64,000 bases of DNA, taken from the NCBI GenBank assembly GCA_029339195.1, contig JAPTJF010000077.1:1-64000 (forward strand), given 5' to 3'. Shown here in pieces: positions 44,101 through 54,746 of this stretch. This DNA is from Micractinium sp. NFX-FRZ. Lineage: Eukaryota; Chlorophyta; Trebouxiophyceae; Chlorellales; Chlorellaceae. Under the pieces are notes generated by a model, which was not told the DNA's origin, made no database searches, and saw nothing but the letters and a program-made list of their open reading frames with translations. Positions within the stretch are counted from its first letter, which is position 1, and each line of letters starts with the position of its first letter. Made by a program: the position numbers and the translations under genes.

Positions 44101-44414
44101 ATGCACGCAAGCCAGTGGGGCAGCAGGCACGTCAACAGGCAGGTAGGCGGGGAGGGCAGCAAGAATGCAGGCCGCACCGGCGGGCGCCCTGCCCCCAACC
44201 CATGCCTGACCCCCCCAGCACTCCAAGCCTCAGGCCCTGCAGCCCCAAAATTGCAGCAAGCGACACCATTTTACCTGCGCGGCATGGGCTCCGTCCCTCG
44301 TGGCAGGCTCTCTTTTAGCTCCTCCTTTTTGCTGGTCAGCTTTTGAAGGATGATGGTGGCTCGGCTGGCGTCGTCCTCCAGCTCCCGCCACCGCTCCATG
44401 CCGCTGTTGGTCAT
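41131..44414 (-). CDS. SYLF-domain (Ysc84-like) protein, 310 aa
   Basis: Nine exons join in phase: 44275-44414, 43930-44036, 43540-43638, 43028-43108, 42531-42659, 42129-42196, 41769-41834, 41552-41605 and 41131-41319. The SYLF fold (DUF500) runs from about residue 47 to 235: FVRKMGVGLSFEAGRGFVV, PLFLTVTAAGLGLTLGYTEI, ESIIVLDTPEAVQSFTKSQW, then the Gly/Ala-rich TGAAGGAMGAHLPATAAN and TFTYSITRGAILDVSLTG, GLNYATDPAMNKAFYG. In yeast Ysc84 and human SH3YL1 this domain binds phosphoinositides and actin, so a membrane-associated role is inferred. A short charged helix precedes it and an acidic Ala/Glu tail follows; there is no SH3 domain. Introns carry copies of two exon edges. The start ATG is at 44414. 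Confidence 0.85.
42031..42055. repeat. (CAG)~8 tract in SYLF intron
   Basis: A trinucleotide run in the intron between exons 6 and 7. Confidence 0.9.
42718..42756 (-). repeat. Intronic echo of SYLF exon 5 start
   Basis: A copy of 42634-42672 covering the acceptor and first codons. It keeps CCCGCAG followed by GTGCCGCGG, but reading on reaches TAA after eight codons, so it cannot serve as an exon start. Confidence 0.75.
43360..43482 (-). repeat. Two intronic echoes of SYLF exon 3 donor edge
   Basis: Copies at 43435-43482 and 43360-43410 match the true edge at 43531-43578. They share CACCCACCAA and GTAGCCCAG-GTGAGC blocks and are separated by CAGCACAGCG-type simple sequence. Both lie in the intron after exon 3. 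Confidence 0.85.
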
Positions 44415-45128
44415 GCTGGGCCTGCTTGACTGTGCGACGCTGTGCTGCGCACGCCGATCCTTGTGCTGCTGCTGCAGTGGCTTGTGCCAGCAAGCGGCTC
44501 AGCTGGTTTGGTGCAGTGGCTTTGCGTGGAGCGGCAGTGTGCCTGCTCCCTCGGCCTGCTGGATGGCTGGTGAACCTGTGGGTCAGAGTTCATCAGAGGT
44601 CCGTGGTTGGCCGGCAGGAGGGACATGGCAGCAAACAGTGCAGGACCGGCCGATGGCTGCTCAGCCCTCGAGGCACCGCCGCCGCCGCCGCCAGCGGCAG
44701 GTTGCCCGCGGCCCCTTGGGGCAGCCGGTTCAACTTCGATACGGTAGAGGAGATACACAAGCCCCTGTGAGCGGCATGGCGCACCTTGCTTGCTGTATCT
44801 GAGCTCCCGGGCGACTGGCGCTTCGCTGTTGCGCTGCACCCTGCTTTGTTGGAAAGATTAGTCGACCTGAATCCCTCCGAAACAGTTGTTTTGTGCTCAG
44901 AATGCCCTGTTCAACAGGTTTTTGCGCGCTGAGCTGGCAGGACTGCCCGCATCCCTTCTCTGCATCGGGCAGGCTTGATCACACCTGATTGACTGCCAGC
45001 ACCTTCTACCTGAGCCGCAGGGTGCACCGAAACTCCCCGTTGAATTGAACGGTGTTCTTACTGCGCCCGTTCTGCCCGGTCTTTACTGCGCCTCCGCATT
45101 TCAGGCAGGCAATCACGAGGTAGGGGCG
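44415..45128. other. Divergent intergenic region
   Basis: Shared upstream region of the SYLF (-) and macro-domain (+) genes. A long minus-strand open frame from about 44839 has no ATG-led family sequence. No gene was recognised. Confidence 0.5.
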
Positions 45129-47483
45129 ATGATTGGGTCGCGGGTGAGCGCCAGCAGCTGGGTTGCGCCACCACCAGCGCCACCAGAACCCGCCGCCGCC
45201 GACTGCCCGCCTGGCGCCGCCTCTGCTCGCAGGCCCTGCGCGCCCACGCTGCTGCTGTGCCTGCTCCTGTTGGGCACCGCGGCGCCAGCGCAGACAGCAG
45301 CAGCCATGGCGGCTCTTCCCAAGCTCACCCTGCGGCTCACGCCCACAACCAAGCTCATCCTTCGGTGAGCAGCCTGCCGGCGTGTGGCATGACAGGGAGC
45401 GACTCGGAAGAGGCACAAGCTTGTTGCATGGGCGGAAGCGGCTGCCTGGGCATGGCCTGATGAAGTGCGGGCCTGTCCTGCATGCTGAAGTTGCATGCAC
45501 TGCAATGCTGTGTTCTGAGAGAGCTTTGGAGAGAGCATGACAAAGGGGCTATGCACAGTCGTGCAGGCGGCATGGCCTATGTCTTGGTGCCATGCACTCC
45601 CTGCTTTGGACCCCCCCGCCACCCCTGCCCTCAATCCCTTGCCCACTGCCTGTGCCCCCTCAGAAATGGAGACCTCACGCGCTTTGACGGCTGCGCCATT
45701 GTGAACGCAGCCAATGAGCGGTGAGCGAGCATGGCGCCCTGGTACTGCTGGTACTGCAACCGCAGGCAGCGCAGCAGCAGGCACCGTCATAACTGAGCCG
45801 TCCGGGTCCAGTGCTGCAGCGCCTCTGTGCCCCTGCTTGTCCAAAGTTGTGTGCTGCACTCCCCTGCCTGGCGCTGAAGCGCTGCCGCCATGCCAACGTG
45901 CTTCATGCGCTGTGCAGTATGCTGGGTGGCGGCGGCGTGGACGGGGCGATACACCGGGCAGCCGGCCCCGCGCTGCTGGAGGCATGCAAACAGGTGGGGC
46001 ACCGGCTGTGGGCAGCATTGACAACTCGACATGCTGCGCTGTGCAAGACCATGATTTGCCTGCCCCCCACCCTTCCATGCTGCTCTGGCTCCCGCACCCC
46101 TGGCACCTGTTTGATGACCCAACTACGCCTGGCTTGTCTCCTTGAGCCCTCACCATGCGCTGTCTCACCACCACACTCAAGCATGACAAGCACGCACATC
46201 GCCCCGTCACCCCCGCAGGTGCCAGAAGTGCGCCCTGGCGTGCGCTGCCCCACCGGAGAGGCCCGCATCACCCCGGGAGGCGTGCTGCCCGCCTCACACG
46301 TCATCCACACTGGTGCGCCCGCCCGCCCGCCTGCCTGCCTGGCAGCCTGCCCGCCCGCCTGCCTGCCTGGAACTCTGCCCTCTGAGGTCTCCTTCCCTCC
46401 CTGTGCCCATTTTACTCCCGTGCATTCCCTCCGCCGCCCTCACCCCTCACCGTTCCCTCCATCACCTCCGTGCAGCGCGCCCCATGTACCACGGCGCCGC
46501 CGCCTCAGCGCCGCTGCTTGAGCCATCCTCTTCACCCCCTCCTGCCTCCCTTCCACCTTCCCTCACGCACTCCTCTCCTGCCCCAACTAGCCGCTGGAGG
46601 CCAATAGACTCCTGCAATAGGCCCACGCTTTCCTCCCCTTGTGCTGAGGGCTGCTTTACTCCTCCCTGCACTGGGCCCTGCCTCACCCCTCCCTGCAGTG
46701 GGCCCCGTGTACCACGGCGCCGCCACCTCAGCGCCGCTCCTCGAGTCTGCCTACCGCAGCAGCCTGCAGCTTGCCAACCAGCACGGCCTGAAGCGCATCG
46801 CATTCCCCGCCATCTCATGCGGGGTGTTCGGCTATCCGTTTGACGAGGCGGCAGAGGTGGGTTGAGGGGCGGCGAAGGGGCAGCATGGAGGGGCAGGGCC
46901 GGCGTGGGTGGGGGCAGCACGGCGGGAAGGGTGGATTGCGTGCCGTCTCGTGCAGCGTGTTGGCCGCGCTCTTTGATGAGGCGCAATAGGGGAGGGGATG
47001 TGGGTGGGTTGGGGGCTAGTGTGGATAGTTGTTGCTGCCTGAGGGCAGGGCAATTGTGTCTGAGGCAGCACTGGTAGGTTGTGGAGAACGATAGGGGCTG
47101 GCGACTGGGTTGGGCTGGGCTGGGGTGGCACGGGGCACGGCTGGCAAGCCAGGAGCGGAAGAGCCAGCTGGCAACTGCGTCGGAGGGCCCCGGCCTGTTC
47201 CGTTGCACACACACATGTGCACGTCATCACACACCGCACCTTGCAGCCATGCCCCAACCCGTTCCCTCCCCCCTGGTGTGCCTCCTCACCTCCCCACCCG
47301 CAGATTGCGGTGCGCACATGCCAGCAGGAGGCGGGCGGCCTCAGCGAGGTTCACTTCTTTCTGTTTGGAGATGCCGCCATGAATGCCTGGGTGCAGGCGG
47401 CAGAAGCAGCGGGGCTACCCAAGGCAGAAGAGGAGCCGGCAACAGGGGCGCCTGCCGAGGGACAGCAAAAGGAAGAGTTATGA
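45129..47483 (+). CDS. Macro-domain (ADP-ribose-binding) protein, 266 aa
   Basis: Six exons join in phase: 45129-45364, 45664-45720, 45918-45993, 46219-46312, 46699-46856 and 47304-47483. The macro domain (residues about 60-240) shows the key loops: [20 protein letters not shown] (NAAN at 93-96), [37 protein letters not shown] and [13 protein letters not shown]. This order fits the MacroD/YmdB class, which binds ADP-ribose and removes O-acetyl or mono-ADP-ribose marks; activity is inferred from the family. ATG 45129 adds a 59-residue leader with a hydrophobic run ([16 protein letters not shown]), perhaps an organelle or secretory signal. ATG 45306 would give the bare domain. The C-terminal tail is acidic. 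A decayed copy of the exon 5 start lies in intron 4. Confidence 0.88.
46471..46522 (+). repeat. Intronic echo of macro-gene exon 5 start
   Basis: 52 bp matching 46694-46745 with about seven differences: CAG acceptor, then codons for [14 protein letters not shown] against [14 protein letters not shown] in the true exon. It lies upstream in the same intron. Confidence 0.9.
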
Positions 47484-47990
47484 ACGGGTCACTGAGACAG
47501 CGGCAGCTTTCACGGCTGGACAGCATTGAACACCCCTTCCATTTGCTGTGGGCGGCGCTGCACACCATTGCTCCTTTTTATATGCTCAGCTTGGGTCGTT
47601 TCTGAGTTGCAAGCCTGGCGGCAACAGCTGACAATGATCAGACAAAGGGAAATGGGTTGGTCACTCACTGATGAATTTGGAGGAATGTGCAGGGCAAGAG
47701 TGAAATAAGCGGAAGGAGCAGCATCAATTGCGATCTAATGTGACAACATGTCTGATGTGGGTGGACTGTGGTGAGGCGGACACCCACGGCAGTGAGGCAT
47801 CTCTAGATGGGGTATTCACACGCTAAATCGGCACTTAATCAGCGCACCGCCATAGTGCATGCCGCATACTGTGGCAGCTCATCTCTCTGTGTTGGTGGGG
47901 CAGCTCACAGCCCCTCCATGGGTACAACTCGTATCATCATGCCTCGGCGGTCCACTCACACACAGCGCCCATTATTGGGTGCAGCCCAGG
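47484..47990. other. Convergent intergenic region
   Basis: Holds the 3' ends of the macro-domain (+) and haemoglobin (-) genes. No gene was recognised. Confidence 0.5.
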
Positions 47991-49763
47991 TCACTGCGGC
48001 TTGGCGGGGAAGCCAAAGTCGGCGCGGGTGGACTCCACAATGGCGGCAGCGCGCGTAATCGCCTCCTGCGTTGGGTTGGATGCACGGATGGGGCAGGGCA
48101 GGAGCATGGATGGGGCAGGGCAGGAGCATGGATGGGGCAGGGCAGGAGCATGGATGTAGTTGCGCCAGGGAAGCAGGGCTACCGGGCAGGATGGCACCAC
48201 TACCGGGCGGGTCGCACAGCAGGCGGGTCGCACAGCACGCACGTCGCGCAGCAGGGCAACAGCTTGACAGGCGCCTTGTGCCCTCCCTCTCTTCCCGCTG
48301 CCTGGCCGCCCACCCACCCACCTTTACCCACCCACCCATCCACACGCTTTCACCCAACCACCCAGCCACCTTCGAACGAATGCAAATGTCACTACAACAG
48401 CGTGCACACACATGCACCTGTTTCACCCCGAGCTCCTGCAGCGTGGCCCCCAGGTGGGACAGCACCAGATCAAAGTGCCGGTTGCGCAGGCCCTGCAGCA
48501 GGGAGTGGTGGAAACACCTTGGTCAGCGGGCTCGGTGCGCTGAGCAGAGCAGCATCTGTCCACGCCTGGCCACCACCCGTTTTCCGTGCTCATACCCGCC
48601 CACTACCCCACCTACACCCAACCTCACCCGCTACTCAACCGGGCGGTGCAAGGCGCAGGGCCGCAGCCCACCTCCCTGCTTCACAACGCAACGCTTGTGA
48701 AGGCTGCATCCCAGTTCTGGATGCCCTCACCCGCTTCTCCACCAGCTGACGGTGCGCCTCCCCCATGCTGCGGCCCTGGTAGTTCTCAGGGCCGCCCAGC
48801 GCAAATGACAGGAACTTGATCTGCGAGAGCGCGGGCGCGGGGGCTCAGAGCCGTCAGCAACGCTGGGTAGCCAGCGTTGGTCAGCCTTGGAAGACCGGGA
48901 GGCAGGTGGGGCATGGCATGCAGGACACACGGTACATGTCCGCCCATGCCGCTGACCAGCTGGACGGATTATGGAGCCCATCATGCGTCACACAGTGTGG
49001 TGACCGCTCTTCCTTGCCGGAGCGGCGTCGGCGGCGCTGCAATTGCCAGCAGCATGGGGCGGCGCTTGCTTGCCTGCTTGGTGCGCTGCTTCTGCATGTC
49101 CAGGCCCTCGAAGAAAGGAGCCAGCTCAGCATCAGCCATCACCTGCACGGAATGGATAGAGACAAGAGCGGCAGAGCGGGTGCAGCAAGGGTGCTTGATC
49201 AGGGGCCCTGCCGGCATTGGGCACCTGGCCCGTGGGCGTGGGCAGCGCATCGGGCACGGCAGCGCTCGGGTGGAAGGCGCTGCTCGCATGCCGCCCGCAC
49301 GCCTCATGTCAATCTGCTTGCATGCCCCCTTACGCACCTTCTGGTAGAACAGCTCTACGGCTGCTGTGACCGCCGCCGGGCCGCCCAACTCCTCTGGCAG
49401 GAGCAGAGGGGAGGAGAGGCAGCGCGGCATGACATGTTGACATCAGCCAGCGGGCGGGCGGGGCAAGGTGGCAGGTGCCCGGACCGCCGCCTGGGCGCTC
49501 CCTGGATCGCTGCGCTCTACATTCCGCATGCATATGCTTTCAAAGCTTCGAGACTCACCATAAAGGCTTGGTGGCGCGGCCTTTGGTGCGCCTGCAAGGT
49601 GACTTGCACAGGCAGGGGCATACTCAGGGCGGCAAAGGGCAAACTTCGTTCAGGCACACCGAAGGGCTTCATGGCACTATAAGGGCGGGATCGTCCGCTT
49701 ACCTGCAGCTGCCACACCGGGGGCGGCCTCCGCAGCCAGCGAGCTCTCGTGCGGGGACGGCAT
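47991..49763 (-). CDS. Truncated (2/2) haemoglobin, 138 aa
   Basis: Six exons join in phase: 49703-49763, 49338-49393, 49074-49142, 48731-48820, 48427-48492 and 47991-48065. The order is that of group 1 truncated haemoglobins: EELGGPAAVTAAVELFYQK, ADAELAPFFEGLDMQKQRTK, IKFLSFALGGPENYQGRSMG, EAHRQLVEK, then RNRHFDLVLSHLGATLQELG. The B10 tyrosine is Tyr37, the E-helix glutamine lies in TKQ, and the proximal heme-binding His is His85 in GEAHRQL. Algal members bind O2 and NO and are tied to nitrogen or hypoxia metabolism; the role here is inferred. The 20-residue Ser/Ala-rich leader is too short to call a transit peptide. The intron after exon 3 uses a GC donor (CAG|GCAAGC), supported by KQ-IKFLSFALGG continuity. 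Confidence 0.92.
48086..48151. repeat. 22-bp minisatellite in haemoglobin intron 5
   Basis: Three perfect 22-bp units start at 48086, 48108 and 48130, plus a partial fourth. The unit core is GGGGCAGGGCAGGAGCAT. Confidence 0.95.
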
Positions 49764-51041
49764 GGTTGGCTGTCGATGCGCAGGAGGTGATTTTGGCGGC
49801 TGAGAGGCGAAATACGTGAAGATCAGGTGCGCGGCGCATCCTCTGACGGCCCTTTGCTCAGTTGGGGTGCTCCCTGCTCTGAGCCCTGAGCTGCCGTCCT
49901 GAAGTTCACCGCCAGGAGTTCGTGCGTCCTTTGCTTTGTTGGCAATCAATCGCCACAAACGTGTGAACATGCATGTAATACTCAGGCCCCTAGTTAACTG
50001 CGAAGGACCACCGCAGTGGCAGGCCACAGCAGCGCCATGCCAGGACGTCACGCTTGAGCGGCACAGCAGGAGGAGGCGGGTGTGCGGCACGGGAAGTCGC
50101 GCCACACATCCATATGCTGCAGGTCTTTGGGCGGAGGGGCAGGCGTTCGAAGCAGTACCTTTGAAGGTGGCTGCAGCAGGGTTGTGTGAGAAGTGCGGTG
50201 GCGAGCTGCAGATGCTCTGCTGCATGTGCAGCTGCTGCCAGCTGTCAGGGGGCAAGGGGTGCCCCTGACCGGCTCACCTCTTGCTCTACCTGTGTTTAAC
50301 AGCGCCGCTAGAGTTTGCCGCACGCGACCCTGAAGGCAGTTATAGCTGACAAGCGTCAGAGCGAGTTAGGGACCCTCTGCGACCGGTGCCAAACTCAGCA
50401 TGCTGCCGCAGTGCACACATGCTGCCGCCCGCCACTCGCAGTACCCAACCGCACTTTGGGCGCTCAAAGCTCTGCGCCGCTGACTTTCGCACCGATATCT
50501 GTGGCTTCCATAATTGTTTCCCCGCTCCAGGAATGGCTGTGCTAAATGCCCCCCGCTGGCCTGCGGGGCATGCGGCGCCCAAACTCGAGAGCCATCATAT
50601 GCCATGCTCCCGGCTCGTTGGTGATTCAGCAGCTGGATTTTTGAGGCCCTAGCGGAACCTGCGCAAGGAGGGGAGTCCGCCAGCCGCCGCTGCTGAAAGC
50701 CCTAGGGAGCACCCTGGCTCGGAGCCCCTGAAGGCGCTGAGCAGGTGGTGAGCAACCCGGCTGTAATTTAGTGGGGGGAAGGCGGGGCACAGTCGCCGGA
50801 GGGCCCAGGCAAACCTTTGAGGCACTTGCCCGCCACTGCACCGCTGCCTTCCCGCCCCCTCGAACCCCACTGGCTCCGCCCAACACATCCAACCAACGCA
50901 TCTCGTACAACCACATACTCACATACACACTATGCTTCGCAACTAGCACGGCATCCGTCCAAACCTGCTCGCCCACCCCCGCTGGCGGCCCGCTCCCACC
51001 CGCCTGCCTCTGGCCTCCCCCTCGCCCCTGCAGCTGCCGCC
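49764..51041. other. Divergent intergenic region
   Basis: Shared upstream region of the haemoglobin (-) and MATE (+) genes. A plus-strand frame near 49936-50268 ends in a Cys-rich stretch but lacks splice or family support. The segment directly before the MATE start (50940-51040) is C-rich and probably 5' UTR. Confidence 0.5.
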
Positions 51042-54000
51042 ATGTCGTCTCCAGGCGCGCCCTTCATGCCGGCACCCTTCCTGGGGTCTGCCAAGTCGGC
51101 GTGGGAGGAGGCGTTCGATGAGGCCAGCGAAATGCCTGCGCTGGGGGCGCCGGTGGCCAGCCTGGCGCGCCAGGTCAGCGATGACATGCTGCCGGGCGTG
51201 GCTGACAGGCGGGACGGCTACCTCGAGGAGGAGTCGGCAGGCATGGGCGCTGCCATGCGCAAGGAGAGCGGCGCGCTGCTGCGCCTGGGTCTGCCCATGG
51301 CACTGACCAACCTGTGCGGTTATTGCATCGCCCAGGTCACCGTCATCTTTGTGGGCAGGTGGGTGGGCGCCAAGCGGCCCAGGCAGGGCAGCGTGCCAGG
51401 GCAGCCAGTGACTGCCTTGCCTTTGGCAATGCATTGCCTGGGGGCATGGCATGCCGGCCCCAGCCAGTGCACTGCTTTGCTTTGTGTGCTCCTCCCACTG
51501 TTTGTTGAGTTGACTTGGTAAGCCCGTCGTGCTGCTTGCTACGATGTGCTGCATGTGAACTTGTTGGTCGGGCCGCCGAGTGTGAGTAACGCCCCGGTGC
51601 CACCCTCACCTCAACCTGCTGCACCCTCGCCCTGCAAACCCTGCCCGCAGGCTGGGCGCCGCTGAGCTCAGCGCCGCCATCCTGGCCACCTCTCTGTTCA
51701 ACGTCACCGGCCTGTCTGTGCTCACCGGCATGTCGGCAGCGATGGAGACGCTGGCGGGACAGGCGTACGGCGCCAAGTCGTACCGCTCCGTGGGCACCGT
51801 ACTGCAGCGCGCCGTCCTCCTCGTCACGCTGCTCACCGCCCTGCTGGCCGTGCTGTGGTCCAAGGCTGAGGCGCTGCTGCTGCTGGCGGGGCAGGACAAG
51901 CAGATTGCGGCCATGGCCGCTGACTATATCATGCGCATGATCCCAGCCCTCTACGCTGTCGGCCTGTCGGAGACATTCAAGCGGTGCGGCAGCGAGGTCC
52001 TGGGTGTGTGGGCCAGGAGGCAGGCGCCGGCGAAGCCCTGCGGGGGGGGTGGGACGGCAGATGGGCCAGCTGCACAGGGGCGGTCGTCAGCCGCAGGGCC
52101 CTGAGGCCGCTGCCCCTGCTATCTCTGCTGCCGCATCCCAGCGCGCTTGCCCTGCCCCGGGCCGCTGCACGTGCCGCCCGTGCCGCCACCAGCCTGAGCT
52201 CGGTGCATCACACGCCTTGTACAACACATGCTGTACACATGCGGTGTTCCCAATGCTGTAGGTACCTCATGGCGCAGCGCTGCGTGCGCCCCGTGGCCGC
52301 GGTCACCGTGCTGGCGCTGGCCGCCGCCCCCTTCTTCAACTGGCTGTTTGTCTTCCACCTGGGCATGGGGTTCAGCGGCGCCGCCTACGCTGTGGATGCT
52401 GTGCAGGTGGGGTGCAGCTGAGCAAAGCATCCGCCTGCCTGCCTGCAAGGCCTGCCTGCTGCCTGCCTGCAATGCCTACTTGCCTGCCGGCCTGCCTGCG
52501 ATGCCTACCTGCCCCTGCCCCTGCCCCTTCCCCTGCCCCTGCCCCACCACCTGTAACCCCGCTCTCCCTCTCTTCGCCACGCCTTGCGCCCCAGGCATTC
52601 ATGGCCACCTGCCTGGGCGTGTTCATTGCTGTGCGCGACGTGCGGCGCGCCGGCCATGAGAAGGCCACCTGGCACGGGTGGAGCCGCGAGGCGCTGCAGC
52701 GCTGGCCCCAGTACCTCGGCTTTGCGCTGCCCTCCGTCATCATGGTGAGGCCAATATTGTTTGTTTATGACTGCTTGGGCTACAGATGCATTTTTTTGCT
52801 TGCACTGGATTTTGCGACACAGGCCCCACACATATGGCAGAGTACAGCATTCAAGCCTGCCCCGGGCAGGCCCGTCCTGTGTCGGCACCAGTCGTGCAGC
52901 ACACTGCCAGGTGCAGGACCGCTGCATCAGGGAACAGCGCTCGGGGCCTGGCAGTGGCACGCCAGCCGTGGCATGCATACTGCCCGCTCTCTTGCTGAGC
53001 ATCTGTGCCTGCTGTGCTGCTGCGCTGGATGGGGAGCTCACAAAAAGGCCTCTGCCTTTGCCTGCCCCTGCAGGTCTGCGTGGAGTGGTGGTGAGCAAGC
53101 AAAACAAGGGTTTCATACACAGCCGAGAGGGCGCGCTTGCAGCTGCCAGCGGACTCAGACTCATCGGCCGCAGGGCGGCAGGCGGCGGTGGTCCCCACAC
53201 GATGCATTGCCTCTTCGCAAATGGTACCACCGGCCCGGCCAGAGTGCGGCAACATACTGCCCCCTGTCATGTGCTGGCCCGCCCCTGCTGTGTGCAGGAC
53301 TTTTGAGTGCCTCATCCTCATGGCTGGCTGGCTGCCCAACCCCCAAGTCACTCTGGCAGCCGCAGGCATTGGCATCAACACGGTGAGCGAGGGAGGGAGC
53401 AGAGCAGAGCAGGCTGCAGGGTGACGCATCAGTGGTGGCCGTGGCAGCCTCTGCCGGCCCGCCGCTCTGTCCTACTGGCGGGCGCAAGGGTGGCATGCAG
53501 AGGTGCCTTGTGCTGAGGCTGTGCCAACTGTTGGGCTTGGGCCTGCGACGACCTGCCGTACTGTACATGCCTCCCCTCCCTGGACATGCCACCCTCCCAC
53601 CACCGCCCACCGCCTATCCTGGCCCCCTTTCCCTGGCACTGCGCAGACCTGCTGTAAACTTCTTTACTTTCTTCTCCTTTGCTGTACAGACCGGCATGAT
53701 TTTCATGGTCTTCAGCGGCCTGTCGCAAGCGCTCAGCATCCGCGTCAGCAACTCCCTGGGGGCGGGGGCGCCCAGGGTGGCGCGCTCCGCCACCTGGGCC
53801 GCCCAGTGCCTCAACCTCGTGCTCTGTGCGGCGGCCGGCATCGGCCTGGGCCTGGGCAGCCAGCAGTGGCCGCGCCTCTTCACAAACATCCCCTCAGTCG
53901 TGGCCGCCACTGCCACCCTCATGCCCATCTTTGCGCTCACCCTGCCCGGCGACGGCACGAATGTCACGCTGCAGGGCCCTGCTGAGGGGCGCCGGCGCGC

Positions 54001-54470
54001 AGAAGCTGGGCGCAAGTGGGTGGCCGCCTGCCGCATGCTGCCGTCGCCAGTGCTGCCCTGCCCTGCCCCGCCTCGTCCCGGCTTACCTGGCCCGTGCATG
54101 GCCGCCCGCTGTGCTGCAACCAACCACAGCATGCACAGCGTCCAAACCACCGATGCTGCTGGCTGCCCCCCGTCCCCTCTTGTGCCGTGCAGTGTCCAAC
54201 ATCCTCTCCTTCTGGTGCTTTGGCATCCCACTCGCCTACTACCTCGCCTTCCCTCGCGGCCTGGGCATCCGGGGCCTGTGGTGGGGACTGTTTGCCGTCA
54301 ACACACTGGTGGGAAGCATCATGGCGGGCATCGCGCTGACCTTCAACTTTGAGCGCGCCTCGGAGAAAGCGGTGGCGAGGTTTGCGGCGGCAGAGGCGCG
54401 CAAGCCACTGCTGGGGGACGAAGAAGCCGAGCTCGAGGAGGCGGAGGAGGCGCCCACGGCGGGGCCGTGA
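51042..54470 (+). CDS. MATE-family multidrug/organic cation transporter, apparent frameshift
   Basis: Exons are 51042-51358, 51651-51983, 52262-52406, 52594-52743, 53074-53090 (17 nt), 53298-53382, 53690-54015 and 54193-54470, giving about 549 residues. A cytosolic N-terminus of ~75 residues precedes about twelve hydrophobic segments. Family sequence includes LRLGLPMALTNLCGYCIAQV, SAAMETLAGQAYGAKSY, ALPSVIM-VCVEWW-TFECLILMAGWLPNPQ, SIRVSNSLGAGAPRVARSAT and LLRGAGAQKLGA. MATE proteins export cations or toxins against H+ or Na+. The 17-nt micro-exon supplies VCVEWW, needed for continuity. Within exon 7, near 53966-53975, the frame shifts by one base between DGTNVTLQ and ALLRGAGAQ, which either marks a damaged allele or a sequence error. 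The C-terminal tail is acidic. Confidence 0.85.
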
Positions 54471-54576
54471 GGTGGCAGCGCCGCCGCTGCCGGCGGCATG
54501 GCACAGCGGGTGCCTGCCCGCCCACTGGCCCCCCGGTCACCTATCTATTTCTATTGCTATATCAGTGCATCCATGT

Positions 54577-54581
54577 TTACA
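54577..54581 (-). terminator. Candidate TGTAA poly(A) signal of penta-EF-hand gene
   Basis: TGTAA on the minus strand about 165 bp past the stop at 54747. It lies upstream of the convergent MATE signal. Confidence 0.4.
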
Positions 54582-54598
54582 ATACAGAGCTGAAAACA

Positions 54599-54603
54599 TG
54601 TAA
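54599..54603 (+). terminator. Candidate TGTAA poly(A) signal of MATE gene
   Basis: TGTAA 128 bp past the MATE stop. It lies 18 bp beyond the opposing signal, so the convergent transcripts should overlap. Confidence 0.4.
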
Positions 54604-54746
54604 CAGAGCGTGTGGGCGCTGTTTGGATGGGCAGGGAAGGTGAGTAGGCACTGCAAGCCAAGGGGGCCGTGCACCCATCTGGCCGTGCCAGACACGGGCA
54701 GCAGAGGGTGCCTGCCCAGCAGCTTGGGGCAGCTGCCCCAACAACG

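Noticed and set aside
48086..48151. CRISPR-like regular repeats
   Set aside because: Direct 22-bp repeats with no spacers, located in an intron: a minisatellite.
49936..50268. Cys-rich open frame upstream of the haemoglobin gene
   Set aside because: No ATG-led family sequence, no splice support and no zinc-finger spacing I recognise.
52440..52560. Repeats in a MATE intron as another splice echo
   Set aside because: The CCTGCCTG and CCCCTGCC runs are simple sequence and do not copy an exon edge.
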